A DNA stretch of 18,324 nucleotides from an uncultured Clostridium sp. (GTDB lineage Bacteria > Bacillota > Clostridia > UBA1212 > UBA1255), in the NCBI GenBank assembly GCA_900543695.1, contig UQSG01000043.1:1-18324 (forward strand), read 5' to 3'. How positions within the stretch are numbered: the first letter of the stretch is position 1; each line of letters begins with the position of its first letter. The notes under the pieces are model-generated. The model ran no database searches, was not told the origin of the DNA, and saw nothing but the letters and a program-made list of their open reading frames with translations. Of the stretch, positions 1 to 7,864 are shown in pieces. The translations under genes and the position numbers were made by a program.

Positions 1-325
1 TTCGCTATTTTTTTCTAGGTTCAACTGTAACACATGTATTGTAATCCTACATGCTGCACAAGACCAATTCAAAAGATACCTTGACTATTTCAAGATAAAA
101 TACAACATTTAATCCATTGCAGATTTAGAAATTTGCCTCCTCCAGCTGCTCCGGAAGCTGAAGCTGCGCAGACGACAGAAATCGAAAAAACACTGTCACC
201 TGCACATCAGTCTGCAAAACGGCCAACGTTCAGCCGGCAGAGGCGTCAAAGCATTTAGATTACCCCCTTCAAAGAAAAAGCATCAAAGACAATCTATTAA
301 AAATACCCGCTTTATTCTTTGAGAT
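1..325. other. Intergenic region after the small GH36 gene
   Basis: No supportable gene. Most of the stretch is AT-rich. A more GC-rich block at about 132-260 is open for a few dozen codons on both strands (a Pro/Ala/Glu-rich reading on plus; on minus a reading ending in LPEQLEEANF and a stop near 129-131). Neither has a convincing start and ribosome site, and neither resembles a family I recognise, so it may be a gene remnant or simply non-coding. The left end holds a promoter-like sequence on the minus strand (24-51), listed separately. No convincing intrinsic terminator for the GH36 gene that stops at 326 is visible. Confidence 0.6.
24..51 (-). promoter_or_regulatory. Promoter-like 28-nt motif, copy C
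   Basis: Read on the minus strand this begins TGTAGG and ends TGTTACAGT. It matches the 28-nt element at 18270-18297 at 22 of 28 positions without a gap. The 3' part resembles an extended -10 element (TG, one base, TACAGT), so transcription would run leftward out of the window. There is no good -35 box, which suggests activator dependence or an operator rather than a strong constitutive promoter. The similarity is directly visible; the function is inference. Confidence 0.45.
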
Positions 326-2200
326 TCACACAATTTCAGAGGTTCCGGCTTTTTTATATACGATGATTGCGGAGCTGTATTCCCGGGGAAGCCTGATTTC
401 CAGGCTTTCGCCGCCGGTAAAATGCTCTTTCGTATCCAGGTTATAAAAAGTATATTCGCCCTCCAGCTCCTTCAAAGATACGGAAGCCTCTGCGCTCGGA
501 GAGTTTTTTCGCCTGAAGGCCATGACCATGCCCTCGTCGGAAGAGGGATCATGGTATTGCCAGATCACCCACGCGGAAGAGTCGAACTGATCTGATCCGA
601 AATTGTAAAAATGTCCGAGAAAATATTTGCGAATGGAAACGTATTCCTCTATAACCTCTGAAAGCCATTGGATTTCTTCCTCGGACATCGAACAGGCAGC
701 GGTGGCGTAGCCGCTGTAGCCCCAGCTGGCAGAATAAGTGCTTCGGGCCGCGTATAAATCCATTTTTAATTTTGTGGAGCAGCCTGTCGCCGGCAAATAC
801 CTTGAAATATTTGTATTGTGAGTATTCGTAACATCCGGATCGGGATTCTGAATACATTGATAGTCCGAACGGTACAATGTGACAGAACGCTTCAGCATTT
901 CAATATCAAGCCGTCTTCCGCCGCTTGCGCAGTTGTCAATAATAAGGTCCGGGAATTCGCCTCGTAACGCGTCAAAAAGCTTATAAAGCCCCAAAACATG
1001 GTATATTTCAGTGATTCCGCGCCTCCCGGGCCGATCGGCAAACTCCCACGGGAGATCCGGAGGAATATTAAAATCCTGTCTGTAACAGCGGAGCTTCAGC
1101 ATACTGAAGTAATTTTTTAATAAATTAAAGGCATATGTCCACGCAGCCTCGCAGCCAAGATTGAGAAGCAAAAATTTCTCGCCGTTATTGATAAAATATT
1201 CCGGGTGCTCTTTTACGATCGGTGTAATATTCGAGGCATGCTCCAGATCAAACCACAGCATAAGCGCTGCGCCGGCTTCCTGCGCCGTCCTTGAAACATT
1301 GCAGAGCCGGTCCGGATGAATGTCTTTTTTAAATTCCCAGTTGCCGATTTCATCGGCCCATGTGCCGTCAAATGTATTTTCGCTATCGGCGCTTTGCCCG
1401 TTCCATGCCGCGTCGATCCAATATTCTTCAAATTTTGCCCCGCCCGAATAAAGACGTCTGATTCTGTTCGCCATTTCGTCTGACGGCAGACTGCCCCATA
1501 ACAGCGCTGCCAAAACGCCGGGATGCTCCTTTGCGGTGATTTTGGGAGTATAATGCGTTTTGATAAGATCGCGAAACATGTTGTAACGATTCTCTTTTTC
1601 GTCATAACTCATTATTAAGATCGTAGCAGTTCTGATTTTTTCCATGGGCTTCAGATAAAATTCGGCGCAGCGCAGGCCGGCTCTCATACGGATTCCTGCC
1701 TTTTCCCGCTCAAATTCGGCGCGCCAGCAGCCGGTCCAGCCAATCGCGGCGATATACCCTTTTCCCTTGCATGTAATTTCAAAAAAGGGCATCATCTGAT
1801 CCGAGCTGCGCCCGTGATGATTTTCATATCCTTTTTTCATGCCGATTTCGAAAAGATAATCCGTATGAAACGCAAATTCCTGCGCCGATCTTTCGTCGTT
1901 AAAGGAATACGCTTCGCCCTCCAGACATCCCTGCATCCATATAATGCAGGGCGCTTCCCCGGTAATTCTCAGTGTTGGCGACGGGCGCGTATATTCCGGC
2001 AGTGCAAGCAAAACATCGCAATCGTAAATTTCCGACAGGATTTTGCTGTCTTCTGCCGACGTGTTTTCATAAAATACGTTCCATTCGACGGCATGGAACT
2101 CAGTAAATTCGCGTTTGCTTACGGTTGCCTTTATGGGATTTTTTTGAACCTCCCCGTGCGGCAGCCCGCCGTAAAAATAAGAAAAATCAGGCTTGATCAT
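326..2200 (-). CDS. GH36-type alpha-galactosidase-like glycoside hydrolase (624 aa)
   Basis: Clan GH-D retaining glycosidase of the melibiase/GH36 type, expected to release alpha-linked galactose or a related sugar. The start chosen is the ATG at 2200, because GGAG (2213-2210) lies 9 nt before it; an ATG at 2215 and a TTG at 2257 are in frame but lack good ribosome sites. An N-terminal beta-sandwich-like region (about 1-225) precedes a catalytic barrel (about 226-520) and a C-terminal beta domain. CYRQDFN carries the likely nucleophile Asp376. DNCASGGRRLD (422-432) lines the sugar site, and YRSDY carries the likely acid/base Asp446. There is no signal peptide, so the enzyme is probably cytoplasmic. 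It is a diverged paralogue of the C-terminal part of the protein at 3116-5665. It lies downstream of the SH3b lipoprotein but behind one or two hairpins, so it may be expressed by read-through. The exact substrate is unknown; the family call is firm. Confidence 0.88.
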   Translation of the reverse strand: MIKPDFSYFYGGLPHGEVQKNPIKATVSKREFTEFHAVEWNVFYENTSAEDSKILSEIYDCDVLLALPEYTRPSPTLRITGEAPCIIWMQGCLEGEAYSFNDERSAQEFAFHTDYLFEIGMKKGYENHHGRSSDQMMPFFEITCKGKGYIAAIGWTGCWRAEFEREKAGIRMRAGLRCAEFYLKPMEKIRTATILIMSYDEKENRYNMFRDLIKTHYTPKITAKEHPGVLAALLWGSLPSDEMANRIRRLYSGGAKFEEYWIDAAWNGQSADSENTFDGTWADEIGNWEFKKDIHPDRLCNVSRTAQEAGAALMLWFDLEHASNITPIVKEHPEYFINNGEKFLLLNLGCEAAWTYAFNLLKNYFSMLKLRCYRQDFNIPPDLPWEFADRPGRRGITEIYHVLGLYKLFDALRGEFPDLIIDNCASGGRRLDIEMLKRSVTLYRSDYQCIQNPDPDVTNTHNTNISRYLPATGCSTKLKMDLYAARSTYSASWGYSGYATAACSMSEEEIQWLSEVIEEYVSIRKYFLGHFYNFGSDQFDSSAWVIWQYHDPSSDEGMVMAFRRKNSPSAEASVSLKELEGEYTFYNLDTKEHFTGGESLEIRLPREYSSAIIVYKKAGTSEIV

Positions 2201-2221
2201 ATGACGAGTCTCCATCTTTTC

Positions 2222-2249
2222 AAAAAAAAACAGGCCGGGCAGCTCCGGC
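2222..2249 (-). terminator. Candidate terminator or attenuator just before the small GH36 gene
   Basis: On the minus strand GCCGG (2249-2245) can pair with CCGGC (2238-2234) around a 6-nt loop. Three nucleotides later comes an uninterrupted run of nine T (2230-2222). The stem is short but entirely GC. It sits only seven nucleotides before the alternative ATG at 2215 and 21 before the preferred ATG at 2200, downstream of another hairpin. It could be a second terminator for the lipoprotein gene or a leader attenuator for the GH36 gene. No promoter is visible between the two hairpins. Confidence 0.45.
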
Positions 2250-2267
2250 GCAGCCAATTAAAAATAT

Positions 2268-2306
2268 TTCATACCATAGCAGCTGCGAAAGCTGCTATGG
2301 TATGAA
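2268..2306 (-). terminator. Strong hairpin after the SH3b lipoprotein gene
   Basis: A perfect 17-bp inverted repeat (2268-2284 with 2290-2306) encloses the 5-nt loop GCGAA. It begins 15 nt after the stop of the lipoprotein gene read on the minus strand. The following minus-strand sequence is T-rich (AATATTTTTAA) but not a clean T-tract. Most likely it is a transcription terminator or an mRNA 3'-end stabiliser; its symmetry would let it act on either strand. Confidence 0.75.
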
Positions 2307-2321
2307 TGAAAAACTGAACGG

Positions 2322-3023
2322 TCACGTAGCCGGAGCCTCGGGATCCGGCGTGGCAGCATTCGGATCTGTTCTTGAAACCAGCGTCGGATCATTTGTAATA
2401 TATGCCAGCTGACCTTCCGCGTCCGGCCATTTAATCACATAATAAGAACTGCCTTCTTCGAGAACCTCGATTGTCTCTCCTGCGGGAAGCTCGCAGATAA
2501 TATTGTCTGTTCCGACAAATCTGGGATCGCTCCTGACTCTTGTGACAGAGAGAATCCACATCGTAGTGGTCGGGCCGTTCGGGTCTGCCGTAGAAAGCGG
2601 CGCCGTTTCTATCTTATCAGGCTCCTGTTCTGACGTATAAGCCACGCCCGAATTTACATACGCAAAATCATAGCCGTCCTCGAACCAGAGAATTTTGAAA
2701 TAATCCTCGCCTGTTTCAACGACGTCGATCGGATCGCCATAGTAAAGGGAGCCAATCAGATTTTCACTTCCGGAGAACACTGGCTCTGACCTTACATTTA
2801 AAACGTCGCAGATAACATATCTTTCTGTTGTGGCAAACGTCGGTTCAGCAGCGGTAGCCGGCGCCTCCGTAGCCGGCGCGGGAGTAGAAGTTACCACAGA
2901 CGGTGTAGGGGTTGCTTTTTGTGTTGGATCGGCGTCTGTGTCTTTTGCGTCTCCGCAGGCAGAAAAAGTAACTGCCAGGAGTATCAGCAATACAACGACT
3001 GTTAAATAGCTTTTTCTTTTCAT
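2322..3023 (-). CDS. Secreted lipoprotein with two bacterial SH3 repeats (233 aa)
   Basis: Residues 1-22 are a type II signal peptide: KRK, a hydrophobic stretch, then FSAC with Cys23 as the lipidation site (Phe at -3 is unusual but tolerated). A Thr/Pro/Ala-rich linker (about 26-64) follows, as in cell-wall-spanning lipoproteins. Two SH3b-like repeats then start at about residues 68 and 153; the first has LNVRSEP and the second TRVRSDP, each followed by a G-x-x-I-x-V-x-E type strand. SH3b domains typically bind peptidoglycan or cell-wall peptides. No enzymatic domain is present, so the protein is probably a wall-binding or adaptor component. AAGGAGG lies 5 nt before the ATG. It has its own promoter and is closed by a strong hairpin, so it appears to be an independent unit between two GH36 genes. 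Its exact role is unknown. Confidence 0.82.
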   Translation of the reverse strand: MKRKSYLTVVVLLILLAVTFSACGDAKDTDADPTQKATPTPSVVTSTPAPATEAPATAAEPTFATTERYVICDVLNVRSEPVFSGSENLIGSLYYGDPIDVVETGEDYFKILWFEDGYDFAYVNSGVAYTSEQEPDKIETAPLSTADPNGPTTTMWILSVTRVRSDPRFVGTDNIICELPAGETIEVLEEGSSYYVIKWPDAEGQLAYITNDPTLVSRTDPNAATPDPEAPAT

Positions 3024-3047
3024 TTTGGCCTCCTTAACTTTTTTATA

Positions 3048-3076
3048 ATTTTATATTTAACACGTTAAGCTTACAA
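3048..3076 (-). promoter_or_regulatory. Sigma-A type promoter of the SH3b lipoprotein gene
   Basis: On the minus strand TTGTAA (3076-3071) and TAAAAT (3053-3048) are 17 nt apart, placing the transcription start near 3041, just before the AAGGAGG ribosome site. The spacer holds an inverted repeat TTAAC-GT-GTTAA and a related TTAACAGTTA lies just upstream, so a repressor could bind here. The boxes are seen directly; use in vivo is inference. Confidence 0.5.
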
Positions 3077-3115
3077 CGCAATAACTGTTAAATGATCCTT
3101 CTCTCTCAGACGGTC

Positions 3116-5665
3116 TCAATCATTTTTAACAATCTTATATCTGAGAAGCAATGATTGCCGTTTGTTGGGAATGTGAAGGCGTAATCCGTTTTCCGCCAGA
3201 GACGCTCCCGTGACCGTAGTAATTTCATCCGTGTCGGCGTTGAAGAAGACGTATACCGAATCCGGCGAAACGCCGCCCAGCTCAACGACAGCGTTGTCAA
3301 ACGGAGATTTTGCCCTTCTGAACGCAAGAATGATTCCGCTTTCCTCTTCCGGGCAGTCATACTGCGCCGCAGCCCATGATAAGCTGTCATGCGGATTGGA
3401 AATTAAAGGATAAAAATCACAGCTGAAATACTTGCGGACTGAGACAAATTCGTCAAAATACTTCTTTGCCCAGTCAAGAGGCTCTCCGCTGGCGCCCACC
3501 TCCCACTCCGGATCCGCGTGCTCCCAGGTCCGCACGGTGATCGCGCTTGCGTATGCGCTGCGGAAGCTGTATAAATCTCCCAGTGTCGGTCCGTATCCGA
3601 CGCCGGAGTAGGGAAGCCAGGAGGCGTATCCTAAGCTGTGCATCTGAAAGACCTCGGGACATGCGTCCCATCTTACGTAATAATCGCTGCGCCACAGAGA
3701 AACAGAACGGGAAAGCATTTCAATATCAATTCTGTTCCCGCCTCCCGCGCAATTATCAATCAGCAGATGCGGAAACCTCGCGAGTAAAGAATCCCAGAAA
3801 TAATACAGATTATTTATGTATTTTATTTCTACGATTCCCCTTCTCCCGTCCTCGTCATTATACTCCCAGACTTCCGGCGCGTACATATTGAAATCCTGCC
3901 GGTAGCACGCAAGAGACAGGTCCTGAATAACGCCGGAAACAAGTTCTATCACATCTTCTGCGACAGCGTCGTCATTTAAGGCGATCAGTCTGTTCGGAGA
4001 GTCCGGATTGGGATGCCTGAGATATTTTGTCCAGGGAGGAACGGTGCTGCGGATCCGCTCCGGTTCCATCCATACCAGCATTTTTTTGTTGTTCTGAGCA
4101 AGGTATTCGATTACATCTTTATATCCGTCAGGGTGGTATTTCTGATTTACCTTCCACATGCCGATATTAAGCCATTCCAGCCTTTGCCCGTCGGCCGTAT
4201 CGGCAGTTAAGGGCTCATACCAGCCCGCATCGATCCAGCAATAATCGAAAGGCAGCTCTGCGCGGATAATGCCTTTCCAGCGGTTGATCAGCGACTCGCT
4301 GGTGACGCCGCCCCAGAAAATTGCCGAGAACGGGCATTCAGCGGGACGCTCCCCTTTCCCGATCGGAGAAATTACTTCTTTAATATATCTTCTCCATACA
4401 TTATGACCTTTTACCTGCCCGTCATTGTATTCGAGAATCGTAACGGAGGAGGTTCTGAATTTTTCTCCCGGTTTAATATAAAAGTCTGTGTTTTTAATGC
4501 CGGTTTTTATTCTGCATTCTCGCTCTGTCCGCTGGAACGACGCGTTCCATACCCCCGTCCAGCCGACGGCAACAATAATCCCTTTCTCTTTTCTGTTGAT
4601 ATCAAAGAAAGGCGCTCTTTCTCCTGCCGTTATGTTCCGGGTATCTCCGGCCCATATTCTCGTGGGTACGGGATTAAAGTCGTCATCCGACGCATGCGGC
4701 GCTTTGGCTTCAAAAACCTGCAGCGTTTCCGGCTCCCAGGTCAGCTGGCGATTACGCCGCGTAACAGGCGGATCCGGATCAAAATAAGTAATAATATCGC
4801 AATCGCAAAGCTCCGTGATCTGGGCGCTGCTGCCGCTCCCGGGATTATACCAGTGATTTACCCACCTTGTCACACCGTATTTTGCAAATTTCTCAATTTT
4901 ACAATCCAGCAAAACGCCGTCAGGCAGTAGATACCGGATGCCCTCCGCCGTTGTTTCTTTCTTCTTTCTCAAAAGCGTAAATGGCACGCCGCCGTATTTG
5001 AAGGATAACCCCGGCAGCGCCAAAGCGGGGATTCTGTATGCGTACATAAAATCATCTATCGCCTCGCAGGAAGGCTGCGTGCTTCTCAGACGTTCGATTT
5101 TCCCTCCGTCATAACGATAGAACAGGCCTTCCGTATCGGATTTTCCGGCGTGCAGAAAAATATGCAGAGGATTTCCCATTGGACTTTCGCGCGTAAAAAC
5201 AATATCCGCGGGCTGCAAATCATCGATGCGCTCGATTTTTATAAAATGATGCTCTATGCACCAATTGGTAAATTGCGGGCCGCTTACACATAGCCCATGC
5301 ACATGGGGCTGATCGGTAAAGCCGAGCCTGTAAAGCATCCAGCCGACCAGCCTGTCGCAGCTTGCAATTTTGGCGTCGTGATTTACTGCGGGATTCATGG
5401 GGGCGTGCCCATACGTAAACTGATGATCGCGGGTATAATCGCAAATACATTTTGCTTCATACAGCAAATCGGCGGCGGCTCTTCCGTGCGGGGCAAAAAT
5501 AATATTTCCCTCCGCATCCGCAACGCAGCTGCCATAAACGGAATTCTGCACCGCATATTTTTTCGCTTCTTCTAAAGAGCCCAGTTCCTTCCAGCTATCG
5601 TAGCCTGCTTCCGGAAGAGCCCGGACATAGTATCGTTCGTTGTCTTTGTTAGCTGTTTCACTCAT
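3116..5665 (-). CDS. Fusion of an NlpC/P60-like cysteine hydrolase domain to a GH36 alpha-galactosidase-like enzyme (849 aa)
   Basis: The start is the ATG at 5665, because GGAGG (5677-5673) lies 7 nt upstream. Residues 1-215 resemble the NlpC/P60 fold: SCDRLVGW with Cys103 in place of the usual DCSGLV, then LQPADIVF (about 150-157, like the family's LxPGDLVF), then HIFLHAG with His168 as the likely catalytic His. Residues from about 220 are a full GH36 unit: beta-sandwich region, barrel with CYRQDFN (nucleophile Asp591), DNCAGGGNRID (637-647) and LWRSDY (acid/base Asp661), and a C-terminal beta domain. No signal peptide is seen. The N-terminal domain is closely related to the anchored protein at 17531-18265, and the GH36 part to the enzyme at 326-2200. 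It is about 225 residues longer than its GH36 paralogue here. An AraC gene is divergent, the usual layout for a regulator and its target. The combination suggests action on a substrate with both a glycosidic and an amide or ester bond, but that is inference. Confidence 0.85.
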   Translation of the reverse strand: MSETANKDNERYYVRALPEAGYDSWKELGSLEEAKKYAVQNSVYGSCVADAEGNIIFAPHGRAAADLLYEAKCICDYTRDHQFTYGHAPMNPAVNHDAKIASCDRLVGWMLYRLGFTDQPHVHGLCVSGPQFTNWCIEHHFIKIERIDDLQPADIVFTRESPMGNPLHIFLHAGKSDTEGLFYRYDGGKIERLRSTQPSCEAIDDFMYAYRIPALALPGLSFKYGGVPFTLLRKKKETTAEGIRYLLPDGVLLDCKIEKFAKYGVTRWVNHWYNPGSGSSAQITELCDCDIITYFDPDPPVTRRNRQLTWEPETLQVFEAKAPHASDDDFNPVPTRIWAGDTRNITAGERAPFFDINRKEKGIIVAVGWTGVWNASFQRTERECRIKTGIKNTDFYIKPGEKFRTSSVTILEYNDGQVKGHNVWRRYIKEVISPIGKGERPAECPFSAIFWGGVTSESLINRWKGIIRAELPFDYCWIDAGWYEPLTADTADGQRLEWLNIGMWKVNQKYHPDGYKDVIEYLAQNNKKMLVWMEPERIRSTVPPWTKYLRHPNPDSPNRLIALNDDAVAEDVIELVSGVIQDLSLACYRQDFNMYAPEVWEYNDEDGRRGIVEIKYINNLYYFWDSLLARFPHLLIDNCAGGGNRIDIEMLSRSVSLWRSDYYVRWDACPEVFQMHSLGYASWLPYSGVGYGPTLGDLYSFRSAYASAITVRTWEHADPEWEVGASGEPLDWAKKYFDEFVSVRKYFSCDFYPLISNPHDSLSWAAAQYDCPEEESGIILAFRRAKSPFDNAVVELGGVSPDSVYVFFNADTDEITTVTGASLAENGLRLHIPNKRQSLLLRYKIVKND

Positions 5666-5770
5666 TACGCAACCTCCAAAAGCCAAAGGGTATCCTCGTA
5701 CGGCATACTATTTTATATAAAAATTTTCAGCCTTTCGAAAATATACGGCAGCGCTGTTTTTTGAAACAAA

Positions 5771-5805
5771 AATATAACAGCCCTTACAGCAGGACGCTTT
5801 GTCAA
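5771..5805 (-). promoter_or_regulatory. Weak candidate promoter for the fused GH36 gene
   Basis: On the minus strand a perfect TTGACA (5805-5800) is followed by TATATT (5776-5771), but the spacer is 23 nt, too long for unaided sigma-A use. Other combinations nearer the gene (for example TATAAA near 5715) have poor -35 boxes. This arrangement would fit a promoter needing the divergent AraC protein. Low certainty. Confidence 0.25.
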
Positions 5806-5822
5806 ACGATGTATTACAAACG
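5798..5822. promoter_or_regulatory. Candidate operator in the GH36/AraC divergent region (motif copy A)
   Basis: TTTGTCAAAC (5798-5807) is identical to ten bases of the promoter-like element at 18276-18285, and the ATGTATTACA that follows matches the next part of that element if one base is inserted. CAAACG occurs twice, 14 nt apart (5803-5808 and 5817-5822), a direct-repeat layout compatible with AraC-family half sites. It overlaps the TTGACA of the minus-strand candidate promoter and lies just upstream of the araC-type promoter. Binding is not shown by sequence alone. Confidence 0.35.
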
Positions 5823-5824
5823 TA

Positions 5825-5853
5825 TTTACAACGCTGCATCTCTCTTATATAAT
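5825..5853 (+). promoter_or_regulatory. Promoter of the AraC-family regulator
   Basis: TTTACA (5825-5830) and a perfect TATAAT (5848-5853) are separated by the optimal 17 nt, predicting a start near 5860 and a leader of about 75 nt. The leader contains the inverted repeat AAACAT-GCA-ATGTTT (5881-5895), a possible autoregulatory site. Confidence 0.75.
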
Positions 5854-5934
5854 GGAAGTATAACATAAACGACTGCTTTGAAACATGCAATGTTTGTCTA
5901 AAAACATGATTTTTTTATCACAATAGAAGGTTAA

Positions 5935-6768
5935 ATGATGAGACAATATATTTTGCTTGAGGTAAATGAAACAGACCTGTTTGCCGCCGGATATGAGCAT
6001 TTTAAAATGCTTCATGCTTCCAGAGAGGTATATGAGGATGATCCTACGCTGGACAAAAAACACATTCATGATTGCTATGAAATTTATATAAACATAAAAG
6101 GCAACGTTTCCTTTCTTGTTGAGGATACGGTGCATCCGATTTCGTCCGGAGATATTGTAATCTTTAAGCCGAACGGCTATCATTATTGCGTCATAAATGA
6201 AAAAACAGTTCATGAGTGGGTCTGCATCTGGTTTAAATCGAAAGATTCTTCGTCTATCCTTCCGCCGTTTCTCCTCTCCGGCTGTTCCGCAAAGCTTACG
6301 CCGTTTGATCTTTCCGGGAGGCAGGAGCTTTTTCGTTTATGCGGAAAGCTTGCTGCGGCAAAGGATGAATTCGAAACCCTGACGTTCCTTTTTAAAGTGT
6401 TTTATTTTATTCAGACAAAATACACTGTCTTTTTGCCTCAGGATATTGGCATGCCGCCTGTGCTGATGGAAATCGTGTCTGAAATTAAGCGCAATCTGAA
6501 GCATATCCATCGTTTAAATGAAATTACGGATGCTTTTTATATCAGCAGCAGCTCGCTTAACCGTTACTTCAACAACTATCTTGGGATTACCCCGTCGAAA
6601 TATATTGAAAATCTGAGAATCGCAAATGCCTGCAGATTGCTTGCGGCGGGCGAATCTGTCCAGGCTGCATTTGAAGAAAGCGGTTTTACAGATTATTCTC
6701 ATTTCATACAGATTTTTAAGAAACGAATTGGCACAACGCCTGGAAGATATCGAAAAGCGGCTAAATAG
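5935..6768 (+). CDS. AraC/XylS-family transcriptional regulator with N-terminal cupin domain (277 aa)
   Basis: The N-terminal half (about 35-105) is a cupin-like sensor: HIHDCYEIYI, a GNVSFLVED strand and SSGDIVIFKPNGYH. The C-terminal 100 residues form the double helix-turn-helix typical of the family; helix pair one is around 194-217 (LNEITDAFYISSSSLNRYF), pair two around 241-264, ending with the hallmark GFTDYSHFIQIFKKRIG and TPGRYR. Such proteins usually sense a small molecule, often a sugar, and activate neighbouring genes. Two adjacent ATGs (5935, 5938) are possible; AGAAGG ends 7 nt before the second, which is therefore slightly better. It is divergent from the fused GH36 gene and 121 nt upstream of an ABC exporter, with no clear terminator between, so either or both could be targets. 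Confidence 0.93.
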   Translation: MMRQYILLEVNETDLFAAGYEHFKMLHASREVYEDDPTLDKKHIHDCYEIYINIKGNVSFLVEDTVHPISSGDIVIFKPNGYHYCVINEKTVHEWVCIWFKSKDSSSILPPFLLSGCSAKLTPFDLSGRQELFRLCGKLAAAKDEFETLTFLFKVFYFIQTKYTVFLPQDIGMPPVLMEIVSEIKRNLKHIHRLNEITDAFYISSSSLNRYFNNYLGITPSKYIENLRIANACRLLAAGESVQAAFEESGFTDYSHFIQIFKKRIGTTPGRYRKAAK

Positions 6769-6889
6769 CAATGTGGAGAAAACGGCTTGGGGCAGATCCG
6801 TCATGCCGGCACTATGCGCAGACGGAATAAAAATGCCTGCATTACGATATTTTCCGGCCAGCGATCCTGCGGCAGGGAGGGTGTAAGGA

Positions 6890-7864
6890 ATGATTGAGCT
6901 GAAGCATATAAACAAGACCTTTAAGGTCGCAAAGCGCAATGCCGGGTTTTCCGAAGCGGTCAAGGCTTTGTTTAAGAAAGAATACACCTGTATAAACGCC
7001 CTGCAGGATGTATCCTTTACAATAGAAGACGGCGAAATGGTCGGCTATATCGGGCCAAATGGCGCTGGCAAAAGCAGCACGATAAAGATCATGAGCGGTA
7101 TTCTGACACCGGACAGCGGCGAATGCGTTATTAACGGCCGCGTCCCCTGGAAAGAGAGGATCGCCCATGTACAAGAGATCGGCGTTGTCTTTGGTCAGAG
7201 ATCTCAGCTTTGGTGGGACGTACCTGTAATTGACAGCTTTGAGCTGATTCGGGATATCTATAAAGTCGAAGCGACTTCGTACAAAAAGACCTTATCTCAG
7301 CTTATTGAACTGTTGCATCTCAGCGAGCTTGTAAAGATGCCTGCAAGACAGCTTTCTCTTGGTCAGCGAATGCGATGCGAAATTGCGGCGTCGCTTTTAC
7401 ACAGCCCGAAGATCCTTTTTCTGGACGAGCCTACGATTGGCCTGGATGCAGTTTCAAAGCTTGCTGTCAGAGAATTTATCAAAACAATAAATCGGGAAAA
7501 CAAAACAACGGTTCTTCTGACCACTCACGATATGCAGGATATCGAAGCTCTGACTGAACGCATTTTGCTGATCGGCAGGGGACGGCTCCTTCTTGACGGC
7601 TCTTTGTCTGAGCTGAAAACACGCGGCTCCGCGCATAGAACCCTGACGGTAGATTATTCGGGAGAGCGCCTGCCGGCCTTTGCGCATATGACTGTTTCCA
7701 GGGATCTTGACGGTCATGCTGAAATCATCATAGACACCGCATTTCTGACGGTATCACAGGCGATTTCATACATTTCCTCCGTGGTGGAGGTAAAAGATAT
7801 CTCCGTCAAGAGTGAAGCCGTTGATGAAATAGTTGTTTCGCTGTATAAGGAATTTGAAATATGA
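6890..7864 (+). CDS. ABC-2 type exporter, ATP-binding subunit (324 aa)
   Basis: Nucleotide-binding protein that would power the two membrane proteins encoded next. Visible motifs: Walker A GPNGAGKSST (55-64), Q-loop near FGQRSQLWW (101-109), signature LSLGQ (155-159), Walker B ILFLDEP (175-181) and H-loop His213 in TTHDM. The GQRSQLWWD motif and length of about 325 residues fit the COG4586 group, whose members travel with two six-helix permeases, exactly as seen here. The extra C-terminal region after about 230 is typical of that group. GGGAGG lies 9 nt before the ATG. The stop overlaps the next start by ATGA, implying translational coupling. The substrate is unknown; the group has no signature for a particular compound. 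Confidence 0.93.
   Translation: MIELKHINKTFKVAKRNAGFSEAVKALFKKEYTCINALQDVSFTIEDGEMVGYIGPNGAGKSSTIKIMSGILTPDSGECVINGRVPWKERIAHVQEIGVVFGQRSQLWWDVPVIDSFELIRDIYKVEATSYKKTLSQLIELLHLSELVKMPARQLSLGQRMRCEIAASLLHSPKILFLDEPTIGLDAVSKLAVREFIKTINRENKTTVLLTTHDMQDIEALTERILLIGRGRLLLDGSLSELKTRGSAHRTLTVDYSGERLPAFAHMTVSRDLDGHAEIIIDTAFLTVSQAISYISSVVEVKDISVKSEAVDEIVVSLYKEFEI

Noticed and set aside
132..260. GC-richer block with short open readings on both strands in the left intergenic region
   Set aside because: No plausible start with ribosome site on either strand and no recognisable protein motif; could be a remnant but cannot be supported as a gene.
1814..2305. Plus-strand open frame of 163 codons over the small GH36 gene
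   Set aside because: Lies opposite a clear GH36 coding region, has no family motif, and its composition follows from the complementary strand.
4403..4930. Plus-strand open frame of 175 codons over the fused GH36 gene
   Set aside because: Antisense shadow of the conserved GH36 region with no motif or ribosome site.
6626..6886. Open frame running from the end of the AraC gene to just before the ABC ATPase
   Set aside because: Its first half is an alternative frame of the AraC helix-turn-helix region and the rest shows no motif; the gap 6769-6889 appears non-coding.
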